The notes: generated by a model not told the origin, from the letters alone. DNA of 64,000 bases from Lentisphaerales bacterium (GCA_022446985.1 JAKVBD010000003.1:1-64000); one strand, 5' to 3'; positions 28,463 through 38,796 are shown, counted from the stretch's first letter. Numbers and translations: made by a program.

Positions 28463-28900
28463 TTAATGCGCGTGCTTAGAACACTCGTGACACTCAATCC
28501 AGCCACTATCACCACTCATATAATGTTCTTTCTTCCAGATAGGCACACGAATCTTAAGCTCATCAATGATGTACTCACAAGCATCAAATGCCGGGCCACG
28601 GTGTTTAGAAGAGACGTGTACAACGACGGCCATGTCGCCAATCTGCAAATCACCTACTCTGTGCTCAACAAGAGCATCGACGACTTCAAACTTTTCAAGA
28701 GCTTCTGCAATGACCTTGTCGCCTTCTTTAACGGCAAGTGCATCGTAAGCTTGATACTCCAAGTGGGTGACGTGCTTACCTTCATTGTGATTGCGAACCC
28801 AACCTTCGAAGGAAACAAAGCCACCAGCAGTTGGATCAAAAAGCTCTTTCTTACAAGCTTCTGCATCAATCGGCTGAGAATTAATTCTAAATTTACTCAT
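28463..28900 (-). CDS. moaE: Molybdopterin synthase catalytic subunit MoaE
   Basis: 145 residues. MoaE transfers sulphur from thiocarboxylated MoaD to cyclic pyranopterin phosphate. GGFVSFEGWVRNHNEGK near the N-terminus, LVEHRVGDLQIGDMAVVV and the catalytic IPIWKKE-type segment (VPIWKKEHY, about 123-131) are all present. It lies 1 nt after the moaD stop. The C-terminus has a small Cys/His cluster (IECHECSKHAH) beyond the core, which could bind metal. Confidence 0.92.
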   Translation of the reverse strand: MSKFRINSQPIDAEACKKELFDPTAGGFVSFEGWVRNHNEGKHVTHLEYQAYDALAVKEGDKVIAEALEKFEVVDALVEHRVGDLQIGDMAVVVHVSSKHRGPAFDACEYIIDELKIRVPIWKKEHYMSGDSGWIECHECSKHAH

Positions 28901-28901
28901 A

Positions 28902-29141
28902 CTAACCTCCAGCTACCGGTGGAATGAAGACAATGCTATCACCTTCACTTAATGGAGTCTCCCAATCGGCGAACTCGTCATTTATCGCTACTTTCAGCTT
29001 AGACTTACAAAGAGAAAGCCCATTCCCTGTTTTTAAATAGGTGTAAACTTCGGCGGCATTAGCATATTCGCCAGAAATAACCTCTTCATCCAAACCACGC
29101 TCATCACGCAGGGCGGCGAAGTATTTAACTTTAATTTCCAT
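28902..29141 (-). CDS. moaD: Molybdopterin synthase sulphur carrier MoaD
   Basis: 79 residues with a ubiquitin-like fold. It begins IKVKYFAALRDERG and ends IVFIPPVAGG with the required C-terminal Gly-Gly that is adenylated and thiocarboxylated. It overlaps the end of mobBA by 11 nt, indicating translational coupling. Confidence 0.93.
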   Translation of the reverse strand: MEIKVKYFAALRDERGLDEEVISGEYANAAEVYTYLKTGNGLSLCKSKLKVAINDEFADWETPLSEGDSIVFIPPVAGG

Positions 29142-30264
29142 TTTCTAAAACCTGACAAATCTCTTCGTATTCTTCCGGGGTATTGGCATTATCCAACCAT
29201 CTTGGATTTTGCTGTTCTAATGTTTCCACTGGAGAATTTATTAGTACTTTTCTTGGGCAACTATAGCCCAGCCCCATAAACTTAAAAATATTATGACGTG
29301 CCTGCGGCTCATAAATTGTGAATAATGGCTCAGGAAAGTCTTTAAAGTTACTTCTGAAGGCCGTTGCCGTCTTAAATGGGTTGCGATTTTCAAGAAGATG
29401 ATTAAGAGCATCTTCATCAACTAAAGGTAAATCAACGGCCATAACTAACCAGGCACTTTTAGCATCTTCAGAAATAGCCGTCAAACTTCCTCCGAGTGGC
29501 CCCAGACCGTCAAAACGATCTTCAAGATAAACATCTTGTTCAAAACCCGGATAATCCCCTCTGTTCTTACAGGATATTCTAACATCCGAAACTTTGCTCT
29601 TGAGAAGATCGTTAGCACGATTCAACTGAGGCTTCCCGGCATATTCCAAGTAGGCTTTATCTTTCCCCATACGGCTGCTCTTACCGCCAGTGAGAAGTAG
29701 AGCTTTCATGTCAGGAGTTTTTGACTTGAGGTTTTCAAGAACAAATTCGCTGATCGCATCGACATCATCGCGATGAAAGAATGGTAGACCAAAATCTTTT
29801 TCAGGCTTGGATTCTCCCGTCAAAGCTTTTACTTCAGTTAGCTCGCCATCTTCTAAAGCTTGAAGGATCTTCAAATCTTTATCTAAAACCAAAATTTTAT
29901 CACCAGACTGCTCCTTCGCTCCTTCAGCGAGAACAAAATCAGCATTTCGCAATTGCTCGCTAAAGTCAAATTTTGCAAAGTCAGCCTGCGTATGAGTTGC
30001 CCACTTCCCCGGAGCATTCAACATAACATGCTGAGCACCTGCTTTTGTAAAGTGCCAGCTGTCTTTACCTTCGCGATCAAAATTGTAACGGTGACTGCAG
30101 TGCTTCACACAAGCGACATCGTATTCCGAACTCAGCTTGGCCACTACCTTAGACATAAGAGTCGTCTTACCACTGTTAGAAAAGCCACTGAAAAAGAATT
30201 CATATGGGTGATAAATTCCCATTTGCGGGCGATCAAACTTACCATCTTTTGAATGATTACTCAT
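29131..30264 (-). CDS. MobB-MobA fusion, molybdopterin guanylyltransferase
   Basis: 377 residues joining two activities. Residues about 15-170 are MobB, a GTP-binding protein with Walker A GFSNSGKTTLMSKVV. Residues about 185-375 are MobA, with the nucleotidyltransferase loop LLTGGKSSRMGKDK, which attaches GMP to molybdopterin to give the guanine dinucleotide form. A linker occupies about 170-185. The gene directly abuts moaA (TAAATG). A MobB-first fusion fits a supply line for MGD-type enzymes, though no such enzyme is in the window. Confidence 0.88.
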   Translation of the reverse strand: MSNHSKDGKFDRPQMGIYHPYEFFFSGFSNSGKTTLMSKVVAKLSSEYDVACVKHCSHRYNFDREGKDSWHFTKAGAQHVMLNAPGKWATHTQADFAKFDFSEQLRNADFVLAEGAKEQSGDKILVLDKDLKILQALEDGELTEVKALTGESKPEKDFGLPFFHRDDVDAISEFVLENLKSKTPDMKALLLTGGKSSRMGKDKAYLEYAGKPQLNRANDLLKSKVSDVRISCKNRGDYPGFEQDVYLEDRFDGLGPLGGSLTAISEDAKSAWLVMAVDLPLVDEDALNHLLENRNPFKTATAFRSNFKDFPEPLFTIYEPQARHNIFKFMGLGYSCPRKVLINSPVETLEQQNPRWLDNANTPEEYEEICQVLENGN

Positions 30265-31269
30265 TTATCCTCCAATATGAAACATTTCCACCTTACCACG
30301 GCGGCTTTGTTTTTGGTTAAATCTTTCTTCTGAATAGCGGTCTTTGCGTTTATACCAGATCTCTTGAATGAGCTCCAGCATTTCATCATCGCTGGCACCA
30401 TTGCGCATAGAAGTCAACAAATCCGTCCCTTCCGTTGCAAATAAGCAAGTATAGAGGTGACCTTGAGCTGATAAACGGCCTCTTGTACAACTTGAACAAA
30501 ATGGCTGAGTCACTGATGAAATAAGGCCAACACCACCTTCTCCATCTTTAAATTTGTAGTGACTGGCAACCTCTCCATAAAAGGCCGGATCTTTGGGGAT
30601 AACATCAAACTCAGTTTCGATAAGTTTGAGAATCTCCTTAGAGCTCAGAACATCTTCTTTATGCCAGTTATTTTTGTTACCGACGTCCATAAATTCTATA
30701 AAGCGAACTGTGGCGCCTTTTTCTTTCGCAAGACGAACTAAAGGTAAGACCTGCTCCTCATTGACATTATTCTCAATGACTGAGTTAATCTTTAAAGGAG
30801 TTAAGCCTTGAGCTATAGCTTCATCAATTCCCTCCATGACTGATCGGTAAGAACCACGGCCACCAGACATCTTTTTAAAGGCAAATGGATCGACGGCATC
30901 GAGACTAACTGTTACACGCTTCAAACCTGCTGCTTTTAAGCGGGCTGCATGCTTAGCTAAAAGCTGTCCATTGGTTGTTAGAGCGATATCCTTTAATCCA
31001 TCAACTTCAGCGATAGCAGCGACTATTTCTTCGATATCCGGTCTAAGTAATGGCTCGCCCCCCGTCAAGCGTACACGCTCTACGGCAAGCTGCTTAAAGA
31101 TTCTGACAAAGCGAATGATCTCCTCAAAGCTCATCCGCTGCTTCTCGTTGAGGAATTTATAGTCGTATTCGGGAGGCATACAGTAAGTACAGCGGAAGTT
31201 ACAGACATCTGTTAATGATATCCGCAAATCCTTTAGAGGACGCTGTAAACTGTCTTTAATTTCAGCCAT
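30265..31269 (-). CDS. moaA: GTP 3',8-cyclase MoaA
   Basis: 334 residues, radical SAM enzyme for the first step of molybdenum cofactor synthesis. The N-terminal cluster motif CNFRCTYCM (about 23-31) and VRLTGGEPLLRPD for SAM are present. The C-terminal cluster FCSSCTRGRLSAQGHLYTC supplies three more cysteines. It ends in GG as MoaA should. It overlaps moeA by 8 nt. The partner MoaC, needed for the next step, is not in the window. Confidence 0.95.
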   Translation of the reverse strand: MAEIKDSLQRPLKDLRISLTDVCNFRCTYCMPPEYDYKFLNEKQRMSFEEIIRFVRIFKQLAVERVRLTGGEPLLRPDIEEIVAAIAEVDGLKDIALTTNGQLLAKHAARLKAAGLKRVTVSLDAVDPFAFKKMSGGRGSYRSVMEGIDEAIAQGLTPLKINSVIENNVNEEQVLPLVRLAKEKGATVRFIEFMDVGNKNNWHKEDVLSSKEILKLIETEFDVIPKDPAFYGEVASHYKFKDGEGGVGLISSVTQPFCSSCTRGRLSAQGHLYTCLFATEGTDLLTSMRNGASDDEMLELIQEIWYKRKDRYSEERFNQKQSRRGKVEMFHIGG

Positions 31270-32485
31270 TCAGTTTATCCCAACTGTAAAAGTCGACTTC
31301 CATCCCTACTGGATATTCTGATAATTCAGCAGGCAATTCGACAAAACCATTTGTATAAGCCAACGCTGAAAAATCACCTGAGCCATTCACCGGTGCCGGT
31401 TCTGCCAATATTTGAGTTCCTTGTTGAGAAATCTTAACCGGCAGAAAATAAGTCAGTGATTTCTTAAATTTGAAGTCTTTATTTAAGGATACTTTAACCG
31501 GCTTATAATCACCAGCGCCAAGATACTTATATAAAGCGGGAATTATATAACGTGTAAAACCGGCTACCGTTGAAACCGGATTCCCTGGCAAAGCAAATAC
31601 AGGTTTCTTGTCAGAAGAAACTCCAAACCAGAATGGTTTTCCCGGTCTTTGAGTGACGCAGTGAAAGAGCTTCTCCACTCCTAAACTGTCGAGAACTTCC
31701 GGAATATAATCAAATTTACCCTTAGAAACTGCTCCAGACATGATCAACATATCAAAATCGGCCAACAGTTCTTTGAACCGAGCAGTTATGGCTTCTTTCT
31801 CGTCTTGAACATGAAAGACTTCAACATCAGCCAACTTGAGAGCTTCAAGCTGAGCGGCAATCGTGAAACTGTTAGAACGGCGAATCTGCCAGGGTTCAGG
31901 AGACTCCTCCAGAGCGACAAGCTCATTACCACTTGAGATAATGGCAATTTTAGGCTTGCTAAAGACTTTCACTTCTGCGGCACCTTCAGATGCTGCCACT
32001 GCTATGGAAGCAGAATTCAGCGTTAAACCTGCTTTAAGTAAGGTTGTTCCTGCAGGGCAATCACTTCCTTGTGGGTGAATATTCCAGCCTGAAGAAATTT
32101 TTGAACTTTCTTCAACAATTGTCGCTACACCATCTACAACATTTATCATTTCTACAGGGATTATACAGTCAACTCCTGGAGGACATACTGCGCCCGTCAT
32201 CACCTCCAGACAAGTCTGTATACTCGACAATTCCTGCGGTTCGTCACCAGCTCCGACAGTACCGGTAATTTTGAATTCTCTATTACCACTGGCATAACTC
32301 TCAAAATTGATACCTATACCATCCATCGTGACTCTATCGAAAGGCGGATAATCGCGTTCTGCAGAAATTTCCTGAGCGAGAACGCGGCCAGATGCCTGTA
32401 AGATTGGAATGCTCTGTACATTAGCAGTTCCGATATTGTTGAGAATAAACTTTTCAGCTTCGGCCACAGAGACCATATTTTTCAC
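31262..32485 (-). CDS. moeA: Molybdopterin molybdenumtransferase MoeA
   Basis: 407 residues. MoeA inserts molybdate into adenylylated molybdopterin. DYPPFDRVTMDGIG (about 41-54) and the gephyrin-like GAVCPPGVDCIIPVE are present, followed by IAIISSGNELV, LIMSGAVSKGKFDYI (normally GGVSxGxxD, with Ala here in place of the second Gly) and FALPGNPVSTVAGF. First gene of the minus-strand operon. Upstream are 260 nt shared with divergent sucA. Confidence 0.93.
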   Translation of the reverse strand: MKNMVSVAEAEKFILNNIGTANVQSIPILQASGRVLAQEISAERDYPPFDRVTMDGIGINFESYASGNREFKITGTVGAGDEPQELSSIQTCLEVMTGAVCPPGVDCIIPVEMINVVDGVATIVEESSKISSGWNIHPQGSDCPAGTTLLKAGLTLNSASIAVAASEGAAEVKVFSKPKIAIISSGNELVALEESPEPWQIRRSNSFTIAAQLEALKLADVEVFHVQDEKEAITARFKELLADFDMLIMSGAVSKGKFDYIPEVLDSLGVEKLFHCVTQRPGKPFWFGVSSDKKPVFALPGNPVSTVAGFTRYIIPALYKYLGAGDYKPVKVSLNKDFKFKKSLTYFLPVKISQQGTQILAEPAPVNGSGDFSALAYTNGFVELPAELSEYPVGMEVDFYSWDKLNG

Positions 32486-32745
32486 CGTATTACTAAATTG
32501 TTATCTATTTTAACACATTCATCGTGTAATAAATTTCGCTAATATAGCGCTGAATATAACCCAATAGTCAATTCTTGGAAGATAATTAACAATTACAAAG
32601 TCATAAATGTCTTAAACCTGCTTTTCTTGCTGTGTTTAACATTGTAAATCAGCCTCGAAATTGTAAACTTTAAAGGTTTTGTTTAATTACTTATTAACAT
32701 AAAAATTCAAAGCGATGCTTTCTGAAAAATAACTGGCTTTAACAA

Positions 32746-35484
32746 ATGAACACCCCTACTTATATTTCGAATGCCAATCCGGCATACGTAGAACTTCTTT
32801 TCTCGAAGTACAAAGAAGACCCGAGTTCAGTAGATGAACGATGGCAACAATTTTTTGAGGGCTACAACTATGCTGACACCAACAGCATGAGTGAAGCAGA
32901 GGTTTCATACACCGACAAACAGGTTCGTGTGATGAAACTTATCAATGCCTTCCGTGGACGTGGACACTTAATCGCCAAAACCAACCCAATCAGAATGCGT
33001 CGCTTCCACCAAAGTGACCTTCACCTTGATTACTTTGGTCTTGATGAAGCTGATCTAGAAACCGAGTTTGAAGTCGGCAATGAGATTCGCCTTGGCAAAG
33101 CCAAGCTTAAAGATATCATTGCTCACCTGGAAGAAACTTACTGCAGTTCCATTGGCGCAGAGTACCGTAATATCCCTAACTCTCAGATTCGTCAGTACCT
33201 GCACGAGCGTATGGAGAGCATCGCCAATAAGCCGCAATTTACAAATTCTCAGAAGAAGAGAATCCTAGAGAAGCTTGTACAATCTTGTGGATTCGAAAAG
33301 TTTCTACATGTTAAGTACGTAGGACAAAAGCGTTTCTCTCTCGAAGGTATTGAGTCTGTTATTCCGGCAATTGACGCTCTTTTCGAAGAAGGTGCACGTC
33401 TTGGAGTAAAAGAATTTGTTATGGGGATGGCTCACCGTGGACGCCTGAACGTTCTTGCCAACTTGTTTGAAAAAGATTTCAAATCCATGTTCACAGAATT
33501 TGAAGGTGGTAAACTGCCTGATAATATCCGTGGTGATGGTGACGTTAAGTACCACATGGGTAATTCGGCTGACATCGTTACCTCTGACGGTCACCCGCTT
33601 CACTTATCTCTAGCAGCTAACCCTTCTCACCTTGAAGCCGTAGATCCGGTTGTTCTTGGTAGCTGCCGTGCAAAATGGGAAAGACTTTACGATCAAGATC
33701 ACAGCAAAATCGTTCCGATTATCGTTCACGGTGATGCTGCAATCGCAGGTCAGGGTATTGTTTACGAAATTGCTAATATGGCAAAACTCGACGGTTACTC
33801 AACTGGCGGTATCATCCACGTTGTTTTAAACAACCAGGTTGGTTTCACAGCTAACTACAGAGAGTCCCGGTCAAGCCTGTATTGTACAGATATCGCTAAA
33901 GTTCTTGACTGTCCGGTATTCCACGTAAATGCCGACGATCCAGAAGCTGTTGTTCACGTTTGTCAGATGGCAATTGAACTAAGACAGAAATTCGGCGTAG
34001 ACGTTTATATCGACATTCTTGGTTACAGAAGATATGGCCACAACGAAGGCGACGAGCCGAAATTCACTCAGCCGATTCTTTACGATGCAATCAACAAGCA
34101 TAAGACTGTTCTTGACATCTACTCTCACAAACTGATTGGCGAAGCGTCTATTCCTGAGCCGGAATTTGAATCCATGACTCAAGGCTTCAATGATCACCTA
34201 CAAGAGTGCCTACAATCTGCACGTGAAGATATTGAGAAAAACATCGACGTTAATTACCTCGGTCGTATCTGGGAAGGCTACAGAAGTTCGACTCAGGCTG
34301 ACTTCGAGAAATCACCTTCAACAGGCGTTAAAAAAGCAGAACTGGATAAAGTTGCTAATGCACTCTCTCACTTCCCGGATGATTTCAATATTCTATCTAA
34401 AATGCGCCGGTTGATCGGTAAGCGTCACAAAGATTACTTCGATGAAAAAAACATCGATTGGGGTATGGCCGAGCTTCTTGCTTATGGTACTCTTCTTCAA
34501 GAAGGACACCCGGTGCGCTTAAGTGGTCAGGACTCACGTCGTGGTACATTCTCTCACAGGCACTCTGTACTTATCGATGCCAGGCAGGAAAATGAGCACT
34601 GCTCTCTAAACCACATCGATCCAAACCAGGAAAAATATCAGGTCTACAACTCTCACCTATCTGAGTATGGTGTTCTTGGTTTTGAGTACGGTTACTCTCT
34701 GGCGATGCCTAACGGCTTAACGATCTGGGAAGCTCAGTTCGGTGACTTCGCCAATGGTGCACAGATTATTTTCGACCAATTCATCAGTTCTGCTGAATCT
34801 AAATGGCAGAGAATGAGTGGTCTTGTTTGTCTTCTTCCTCATGGATATGAAGGGCAGGGTCCAGAACACTCAAGTGCAAGACTTGAACGTGTATTGAGCC
34901 TGGCAGCCGAAAATAATATGATCGTTGCTAACCCAACGACTCCGGCAAACTTCTTCCACCTGATGAGAAGACAGATGAAAGTTAAATACAGAATCCCAAT
35001 GATCATCATGAGTCCTAAGAGTCTTCTTAGACATCCCAAAGTACGTTCAGATGTCAGCGAGTTGACTAAAGGTAATTTCAAAGAAACTATCGATGATTCA
35101 GCAGTAAAAGATGCAAATAAAATCGACAGACTTCTTCTTTGCTCTGGTAAGATTTACTACGAACTGCTCGAAAAGAAAGACAGCGGCGACTTCGACAACG
35201 TTGCCATCGTTAGGATCGAGCAATTCTACCCGACTCCAAAACTTCAGGACAAGAAGCTTGCAGAGAAGTACGGTCATGTTAAGGAATGGACATGGGTTCA
35301 GGAAGAACCGCAAAACATGGGCGGTTGGTACTACATGCGTGCCAGACTCGATCCAGTTCGCCGTGACATTGATTTCATTTCCAGAAAGAAAAGTGCATCC
35401 CCTGCTCATGGTAGCATGAAGATGGAGCTAAAATATCAGGATGATATCATCAACCGTGCCTTCGAAGGTATCAAACCTAAATAG
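32746..35484 (+). CDS. sucA: 2-Oxoglutarate dehydrogenase E1 component
   Basis: 912 residues, ThDP-dependent decarboxylase of the oxoglutarate dehydrogenase complex. The N-terminus NPAYVELLFSKYKEDPSSVD is the E2-binding part. GMAHRGRLNVLANL, HGDAAIAGQGIVYE and LNNQVGFTA form the ThDP site (about 225-365). The transketolase-like part has GQDSRRGTFSHRH, GFEYGYSLAMP and QNMGGWYYMRARL near the end. It is first in sucA-sucB-lpd, with a 260-nt upstream interval in which I cannot place a confident promoter. Confidence 0.96.
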   Translation: MNTPTYISNANPAYVELLFSKYKEDPSSVDERWQQFFEGYNYADTNSMSEAEVSYTDKQVRVMKLINAFRGRGHLIAKTNPIRMRRFHQSDLHLDYFGLDEADLETEFEVGNEIRLGKAKLKDIIAHLEETYCSSIGAEYRNIPNSQIRQYLHERMESIANKPQFTNSQKKRILEKLVQSCGFEKFLHVKYVGQKRFSLEGIESVIPAIDALFEEGARLGVKEFVMGMAHRGRLNVLANLFEKDFKSMFTEFEGGKLPDNIRGDGDVKYHMGNSADIVTSDGHPLHLSLAANPSHLEAVDPVVLGSCRAKWERLYDQDHSKIVPIIVHGDAAIAGQGIVYEIANMAKLDGYSTGGIIHVVLNNQVGFTANYRESRSSLYCTDIAKVLDCPVFHVNADDPEAVVHVCQMAIELRQKFGVDVYIDILGYRRYGHNEGDEPKFTQPILYDAINKHKTVLDIYSHKLIGEASIPEPEFESMTQGFNDHLQECLQSAREDIEKNIDVNYLGRIWEGYRSSTQADFEKSPSTGVKKAELDKVANALSHFPDDFNILSKMRRLIGKRHKDYFDEKNIDWGMAELLAYGTLLQEGHPVRLSGQDSRRGTFSHRHSVLIDARQENEHCSLNHIDPNQEKYQVYNSHLSEYGVLGFEYGYSLAMPNGLTIWEAQFGDFANGAQIIFDQFISSAESKWQRMSGLVCLLPHGYEGQGPEHSSARLERVLSLAAENNMIVANPTTPANFFHLMRRQMKVKYRIPMIIMSPKSLLRHPKVRSDVSELTKGNFKETIDDSAVKDANKIDRLLLCSGKIYYELLEKKDSGDFDNVAIVRIEQFYPTPKLQDKKLAEKYGHVKEWTWVQEEPQNMGGWYYMRARLDPVRRDIDFISRKKSASPAHGSMKMELKYQDDIINRAFEGIKPK

Positions 35485-35509
35485 ATCAAATATAAATCAG
35501 AGATAGAAA

Positions 35510-36796
35510 ATGATAATCGACATTATCGTACCAAAAGCCGGCGAATCTGTAACTGAAGCTGATATCGCTCAATGGATGAAAGAAGACGGTGAATTCGTAG
35601 CAATGGACGAGCCTATACTTGAGCTCGAAACAGACAAAGCATCTATGCAGATGGGTGCTGAGCAAGCAGGTCAACTGAAAATCCTCGTTGAAGAAGGCGA
35701 AACAGTATCTGTTGGCGACGCAATTGGTCAAATTGACACTGAAGCTTCTGGCTCTGCTCCAACTCCAAAAGCTGCCGACGCACCAAAAAAAGCAGCACCA
35801 GCTGCGGCTCCGGCTCCTGTTAAAACTCCGGCACCGACTCCTGTTCCCATAGAACTGGCAAACACTGATGCCGGCGGTGTAATGAATGAAAAGATTCCTT
35901 CACCTGCTGCAAAAAAACTTATAGCTGAAAATGGGCTTTCTGTACAGGACATTCCTGCAACAGGTAAAGATGGCCGTATCACTAAGGCTGATGTACTGGG
36001 CATGTTGGCAAAAGTTCAGCAAAATAAACATACCAAGCCTTCTGTTCCATCTGCACCGACTCCAGCTCCGGCCCCTGCTCCATCTGCTGACGGCGATCGT
36101 CCTAAGCGCATTGAGCGCATGAGTCGTCTACGCCGTACAGTTGCAGAAAGACTTGTTGAAGCACAGAAGACTGCTGCCATTCTGACTACTTTCAATGAAG
36201 TGGATATGAGTGCTATCATGAATCTTCGTAAGTCTTACAAAGAAAAATTTAAAGAGAAGTACGACGTAAATCTAGGTTTCATGTCTTTCTTCGCAAAAGC
36301 TGCTGCTCTTGCTCTTAAAGAACACCCAATCATGAATGCGCAAGTAGATGGCACTAACGTTGTTTACCACGACTATGTCGATATGGGTATTGCAGTTTCA
36401 ACTCCAAAAGGTCTTGTTGTACCGGTTATACGCGACGTTCAGGATATGAACTTTGCTCAAATCGAAGGCAAAATCATTGAGCTAGCGATCAAAGGTAGAA
36501 ATGCAGACCTTACTCCAGACGACATGACTGGCGGTACATTTACAATTACTAATGGTGGTACTTTCGGATCTATGCTTTCAACGCCGATTCTTAACCGTCC
36601 ACAGTCTGCTATTCTTGGTATGCACAATATCGTTCAGCGTCCTGTAGTGGTTAACGGTGAAATCGTAGTTCGCCCAATTATGTACCTAGCGGTCAGCTAC
36701 GACCACAGAATCATTGATGGTTCAGATGCAGTTCGTTTCCTTGTTAAGATCAAGGAAAGACTGGAAGACCCTTCAAGACTTCTACTGGAGCTATAA
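35510..36796 (+). CDS. sucB: Dihydrolipoyl succinyltransferase, E2 component
   Basis: 428 residues. The lipoyl domain (1-80) carries ETDKAS, whose lysine is lipoylated. An Ala/Pro-rich linker spans about 85-120. The peripheral subunit-binding domain is [13 protein letters not shown] to TKADVL, and a second Pro/Ala linker follows. The catalytic domain ends with [16 protein letters not shown] (His/Asp catalytic). It starts 25 nt after sucA and ends 3 nt before lpd. The mixed linker and E2 features favour succinyl- over acetyltransferase because of the adjacent sucA. Confidence 0.94.
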   Translation: MIIDIIVPKAGESVTEADIAQWMKEDGEFVAMDEPILELETDKASMQMGAEQAGQLKILVEEGETVSVGDAIGQIDTEASGSAPTPKAADAPKKAAPAAAPAPVKTPAPTPVPIELANTDAGGVMNEKIPSPAAKKLIAENGLSVQDIPATGKDGRITKADVLGMLAKVQQNKHTKPSVPSAPTPAPAPAPSADGDRPKRIERMSRLRRTVAERLVEAQKTAAILTTFNEVDMSAIMNLRKSYKEKFKEKYDVNLGFMSFFAKAAALALKEHPIMNAQVDGTNVVYHDYVDMGIAVSTPKGLVVPVIRDVQDMNFAQIEGKIIELAIKGRNADLTPDDMTGGTFTITNGGTFGSMLSTPILNRPQSAILGMHNIVQRPVVVNGEIVVRPIMYLAVSYDHRIIDGSDAVRFLVKIKERLEDPSRLLLEL

Positions 36797-36799
36797 TTC

Positions 36800-38206
36800 A
36801 TGTCAGCTGAAGAATTTGATCTTATCGTTATCGGCGCTGGTCCTGGTGGCTACGTTGCCGGTATTCGTGCTGCACAGCTTGGAATGAAAGTCGCTGTCGT
36901 AAATAAGTACGACAAACTTGGCGGAACATGCCTGAATGTTGGCTGTATCCCATCAAAAGCTCTACTTGATTCATCTGAGCACTATCACCAGGCTATAGAA
37001 AAGTTTGCCCTTCATGGTATCAAAACTGGCAAAGTCAGCGTTGACTTCAAACAAATGATCCAGCGCAAGCGCGACGTTATCGAAAATACTGTAGCCGGTA
37101 TCGACTACCTTTTCAAAAAGAACAAGGTTACGAAAATTGTCGGCCACGCCTCTTTCGTTGATAAGAATAACATCATTGTTGATAACAAAGGTGAAAAATC
37201 TACTTACAAAGCAACTAACTTTCTGATTGCTACTGGTTCAAAACCTACTGAACTGCCTTTCATGAAGTACGATGGTAAGCACATCATCTCTTCAACTGAA
37301 GCTCTTGAGCTCGAGAAGATTCCAAAAGAGCTAATCGTTATCGGCGGTGGTGTCATTGGTCTTGAGCTTGGTTCTGTTTACGGTCGTCTTGGTACGAAAG
37401 TAAGTGTTGTTGAGTTCATGGATCGCATACTTCCTCCGATGGATGCTGAGCTTGGAAAAACTCTTCAACGTTCTCTAAAGAAATCGAACTTTGAGTTCCA
37501 CCTGAAAACCAAAGTTACTGGCTGTAAGATTTCCAGAGGTAAAGTAACAGTCGAAGCTGAGAACAAAAAAGGCGAAGCTGTATCTTTCAAAGGTGATCAC
37601 GCATTGGTTTGTGTTGGCAGACGCCCTTATACTGATGGCCTTAATGCTGGTGCTGCCGGCGTTGCACTTGATGAAAGAGGTTTCATCAAAGTTAATGACA
37701 CCCTGCAAACTGCTGCAGACAACATCTACGCTATCGGTGATGTTATCGGCGGTATGATGCTGGCTCACAAAGCTGAAGAAGAAGGCGTTTTTGCAGTTGA
37801 GCACATGGCTGAAGAAATCCCTCACATGAACTACAACACTATTCCTGGTGTAGTTTATACATGGCCTGAAGTTGCCAGTGTTGGTAAAAGTGAGCAGGAC
37901 CTTAAAGCTGATGGTAAAGAATACAAAGTCGGTAAGTTCCCATTTAAAGCAAGTGGCCGTGCCCGCGCTTCTGAAGAGACTGACGGTTTTGTTAAAGTTC
38001 TTGCTGATCCGGCAACTGACGAAGTTCTCGGTGTACACATGATCGGTCCACGTTGTTCTGACATGATTGCTGAAGCAGTTCTAGCAATGGAGTACAAAGC
38101 CTCTGCAGAGGACATTGCTACAATCTGTCACGCACACCCAACATTTACTGAAGCTCTCAAAGAAGATTCACTTATGGCAACTGCAGATAGAGCGATTCAC
38201 GTCTAA
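36800..38206 (+). CDS. lpd: Dihydrolipoamide dehydrogenase, E3 component
   Basis: 468 residues. FAD-binding VIGAGPGGYVAGIRAAQLG (about 10-28), redox-active disulphide GGTCLNVGCIPSKALL (about 41-56), NAD-binding VIGGGVIGLELGSVYGRLG, second FAD motif YAIGDVIGG, and catalytic HAHPTFTEAL at the end. It reoxidises the lipoyl arms of the E2 upstream. Last in the operon, with a strong terminator 28 nt after the stop. Confidence 0.96.
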   Translation: MSAEEFDLIVIGAGPGGYVAGIRAAQLGMKVAVVNKYDKLGGTCLNVGCIPSKALLDSSEHYHQAIEKFALHGIKTGKVSVDFKQMIQRKRDVIENTVAGIDYLFKKNKVTKIVGHASFVDKNNIIVDNKGEKSTYKATNFLIATGSKPTELPFMKYDGKHIISSTEALELEKIPKELIVIGGGVIGLELGSVYGRLGTKVSVVEFMDRILPPMDAELGKTLQRSLKKSNFEFHLKTKVTGCKISRGKVTVEAENKKGEAVSFKGDHALVCVGRRPYTDGLNAGAAGVALDERGFIKVNDTLQTAADNIYAIGDVIGGMMLAHKAEEEGVFAVEHMAEEIPHMNYNTIPGVVYTWPEVASVGKSEQDLKADGKEYKVGKFPFKASGRARASEETDGFVKVLADPATDEVLGVHMIGPRCSDMIAEAVLAMEYKASAEDIATICHAHPTFTEALKEDSLMATADRAIHV

Positions 38207-38234
38207 AGACTGTAGTTAACCATATACTTTTCAC

Positions 38235-38261
38235 AAGCCCCGGTTTTTTCGGGGCTTTTTT
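38235..38261 (+). terminator. Terminator of sucA-sucB-lpd
   Basis: AAGCCCCG and CGGGGCTT flank a short T-rich loop, and a T-run follows on the plus strand. Confidence 0.9.
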
Positions 38262-38418
38262 ATTCCATTCACAAGACCGACCCCTTTTCACTACAATTTA
38301 TGCATAAATAACAAATTTTCACGCATATTTTTTATACTTCTTTATGAAAATTCTTTTATCCGACTATTATGCAATGTATTATATATTGAGGAGAAAAACT
38401 CTATAAAGAGGTGATGAC

Positions 38419-38796
38419 ATGCATGACTTGGATTGGCCACGTCTGATAAGTGATATATCAGAAGCGTTGGTCCTAACTCAACGTGAGCTGGGAAAAAGTA
38501 TAGGTACAACCCAGCAATCCGTTTCAAATTGGCTTAACGGCAGAAGAGTACCTTCAGAGACAAAAGCGAAGCGTTTTTTTAATTTGGCTGATGAAGCCGG
38601 GATATCATTAGACGGTTATAAACTTCCTAAGAAAGTCTTGAAAGAAAAGCAAAAGAAATTGGAAATAAAGTCGCTACCTATAAAAATCCGCAGACTATCC
38701 TACCAATTGAATGAGCTTCATCCGAGACGACGTAAGAAAATTATGGAATATCTCGAGGATATGCTCGAGACCGTTGAAAAAAAACACAGCTCTTAA
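38419..38796 (+). CDS. XRE-family helix-turn-helix regulator
   Basis: 125 residues. A helix-turn-helix at about 18-50 (LTQRELGKSIGTTQQSVSNW, then LNGRRVPS) is of Cro/CI type. The rest is charged and probably helical (KKVLKEKQKKLEIKS), ending in a C-terminal amphipathic helix. SD AGAGGTGAT precedes the ATG. It has its own terminator. No effector domain or partner gene is visible, so the target is unknown. Confidence 0.85.
   Translation: MHDLDWPRLISDISEALVLTQRELGKSIGTTQQSVSNWLNGRRVPSETKAKRFFNLADEAGISLDGYKLPKKVLKEKQKKLEIKSLPIKIRRLSYQLNELHPRRRKKIMEYLEDMLETVEKKHSS

Noticed and set aside
28466-28927. 153-residue plus-strand frame over moaE
   Set aside because: It is antisense to moaE and its product looks like reversed-frame composition, with no recognisable motif.
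37475-38038. 187-residue open frame on the minus strand inside lpd
   Set aside because: It mirrors a highly conserved gene, and its product is Phe/Ser/Cys-rich without any domain; a shadow.
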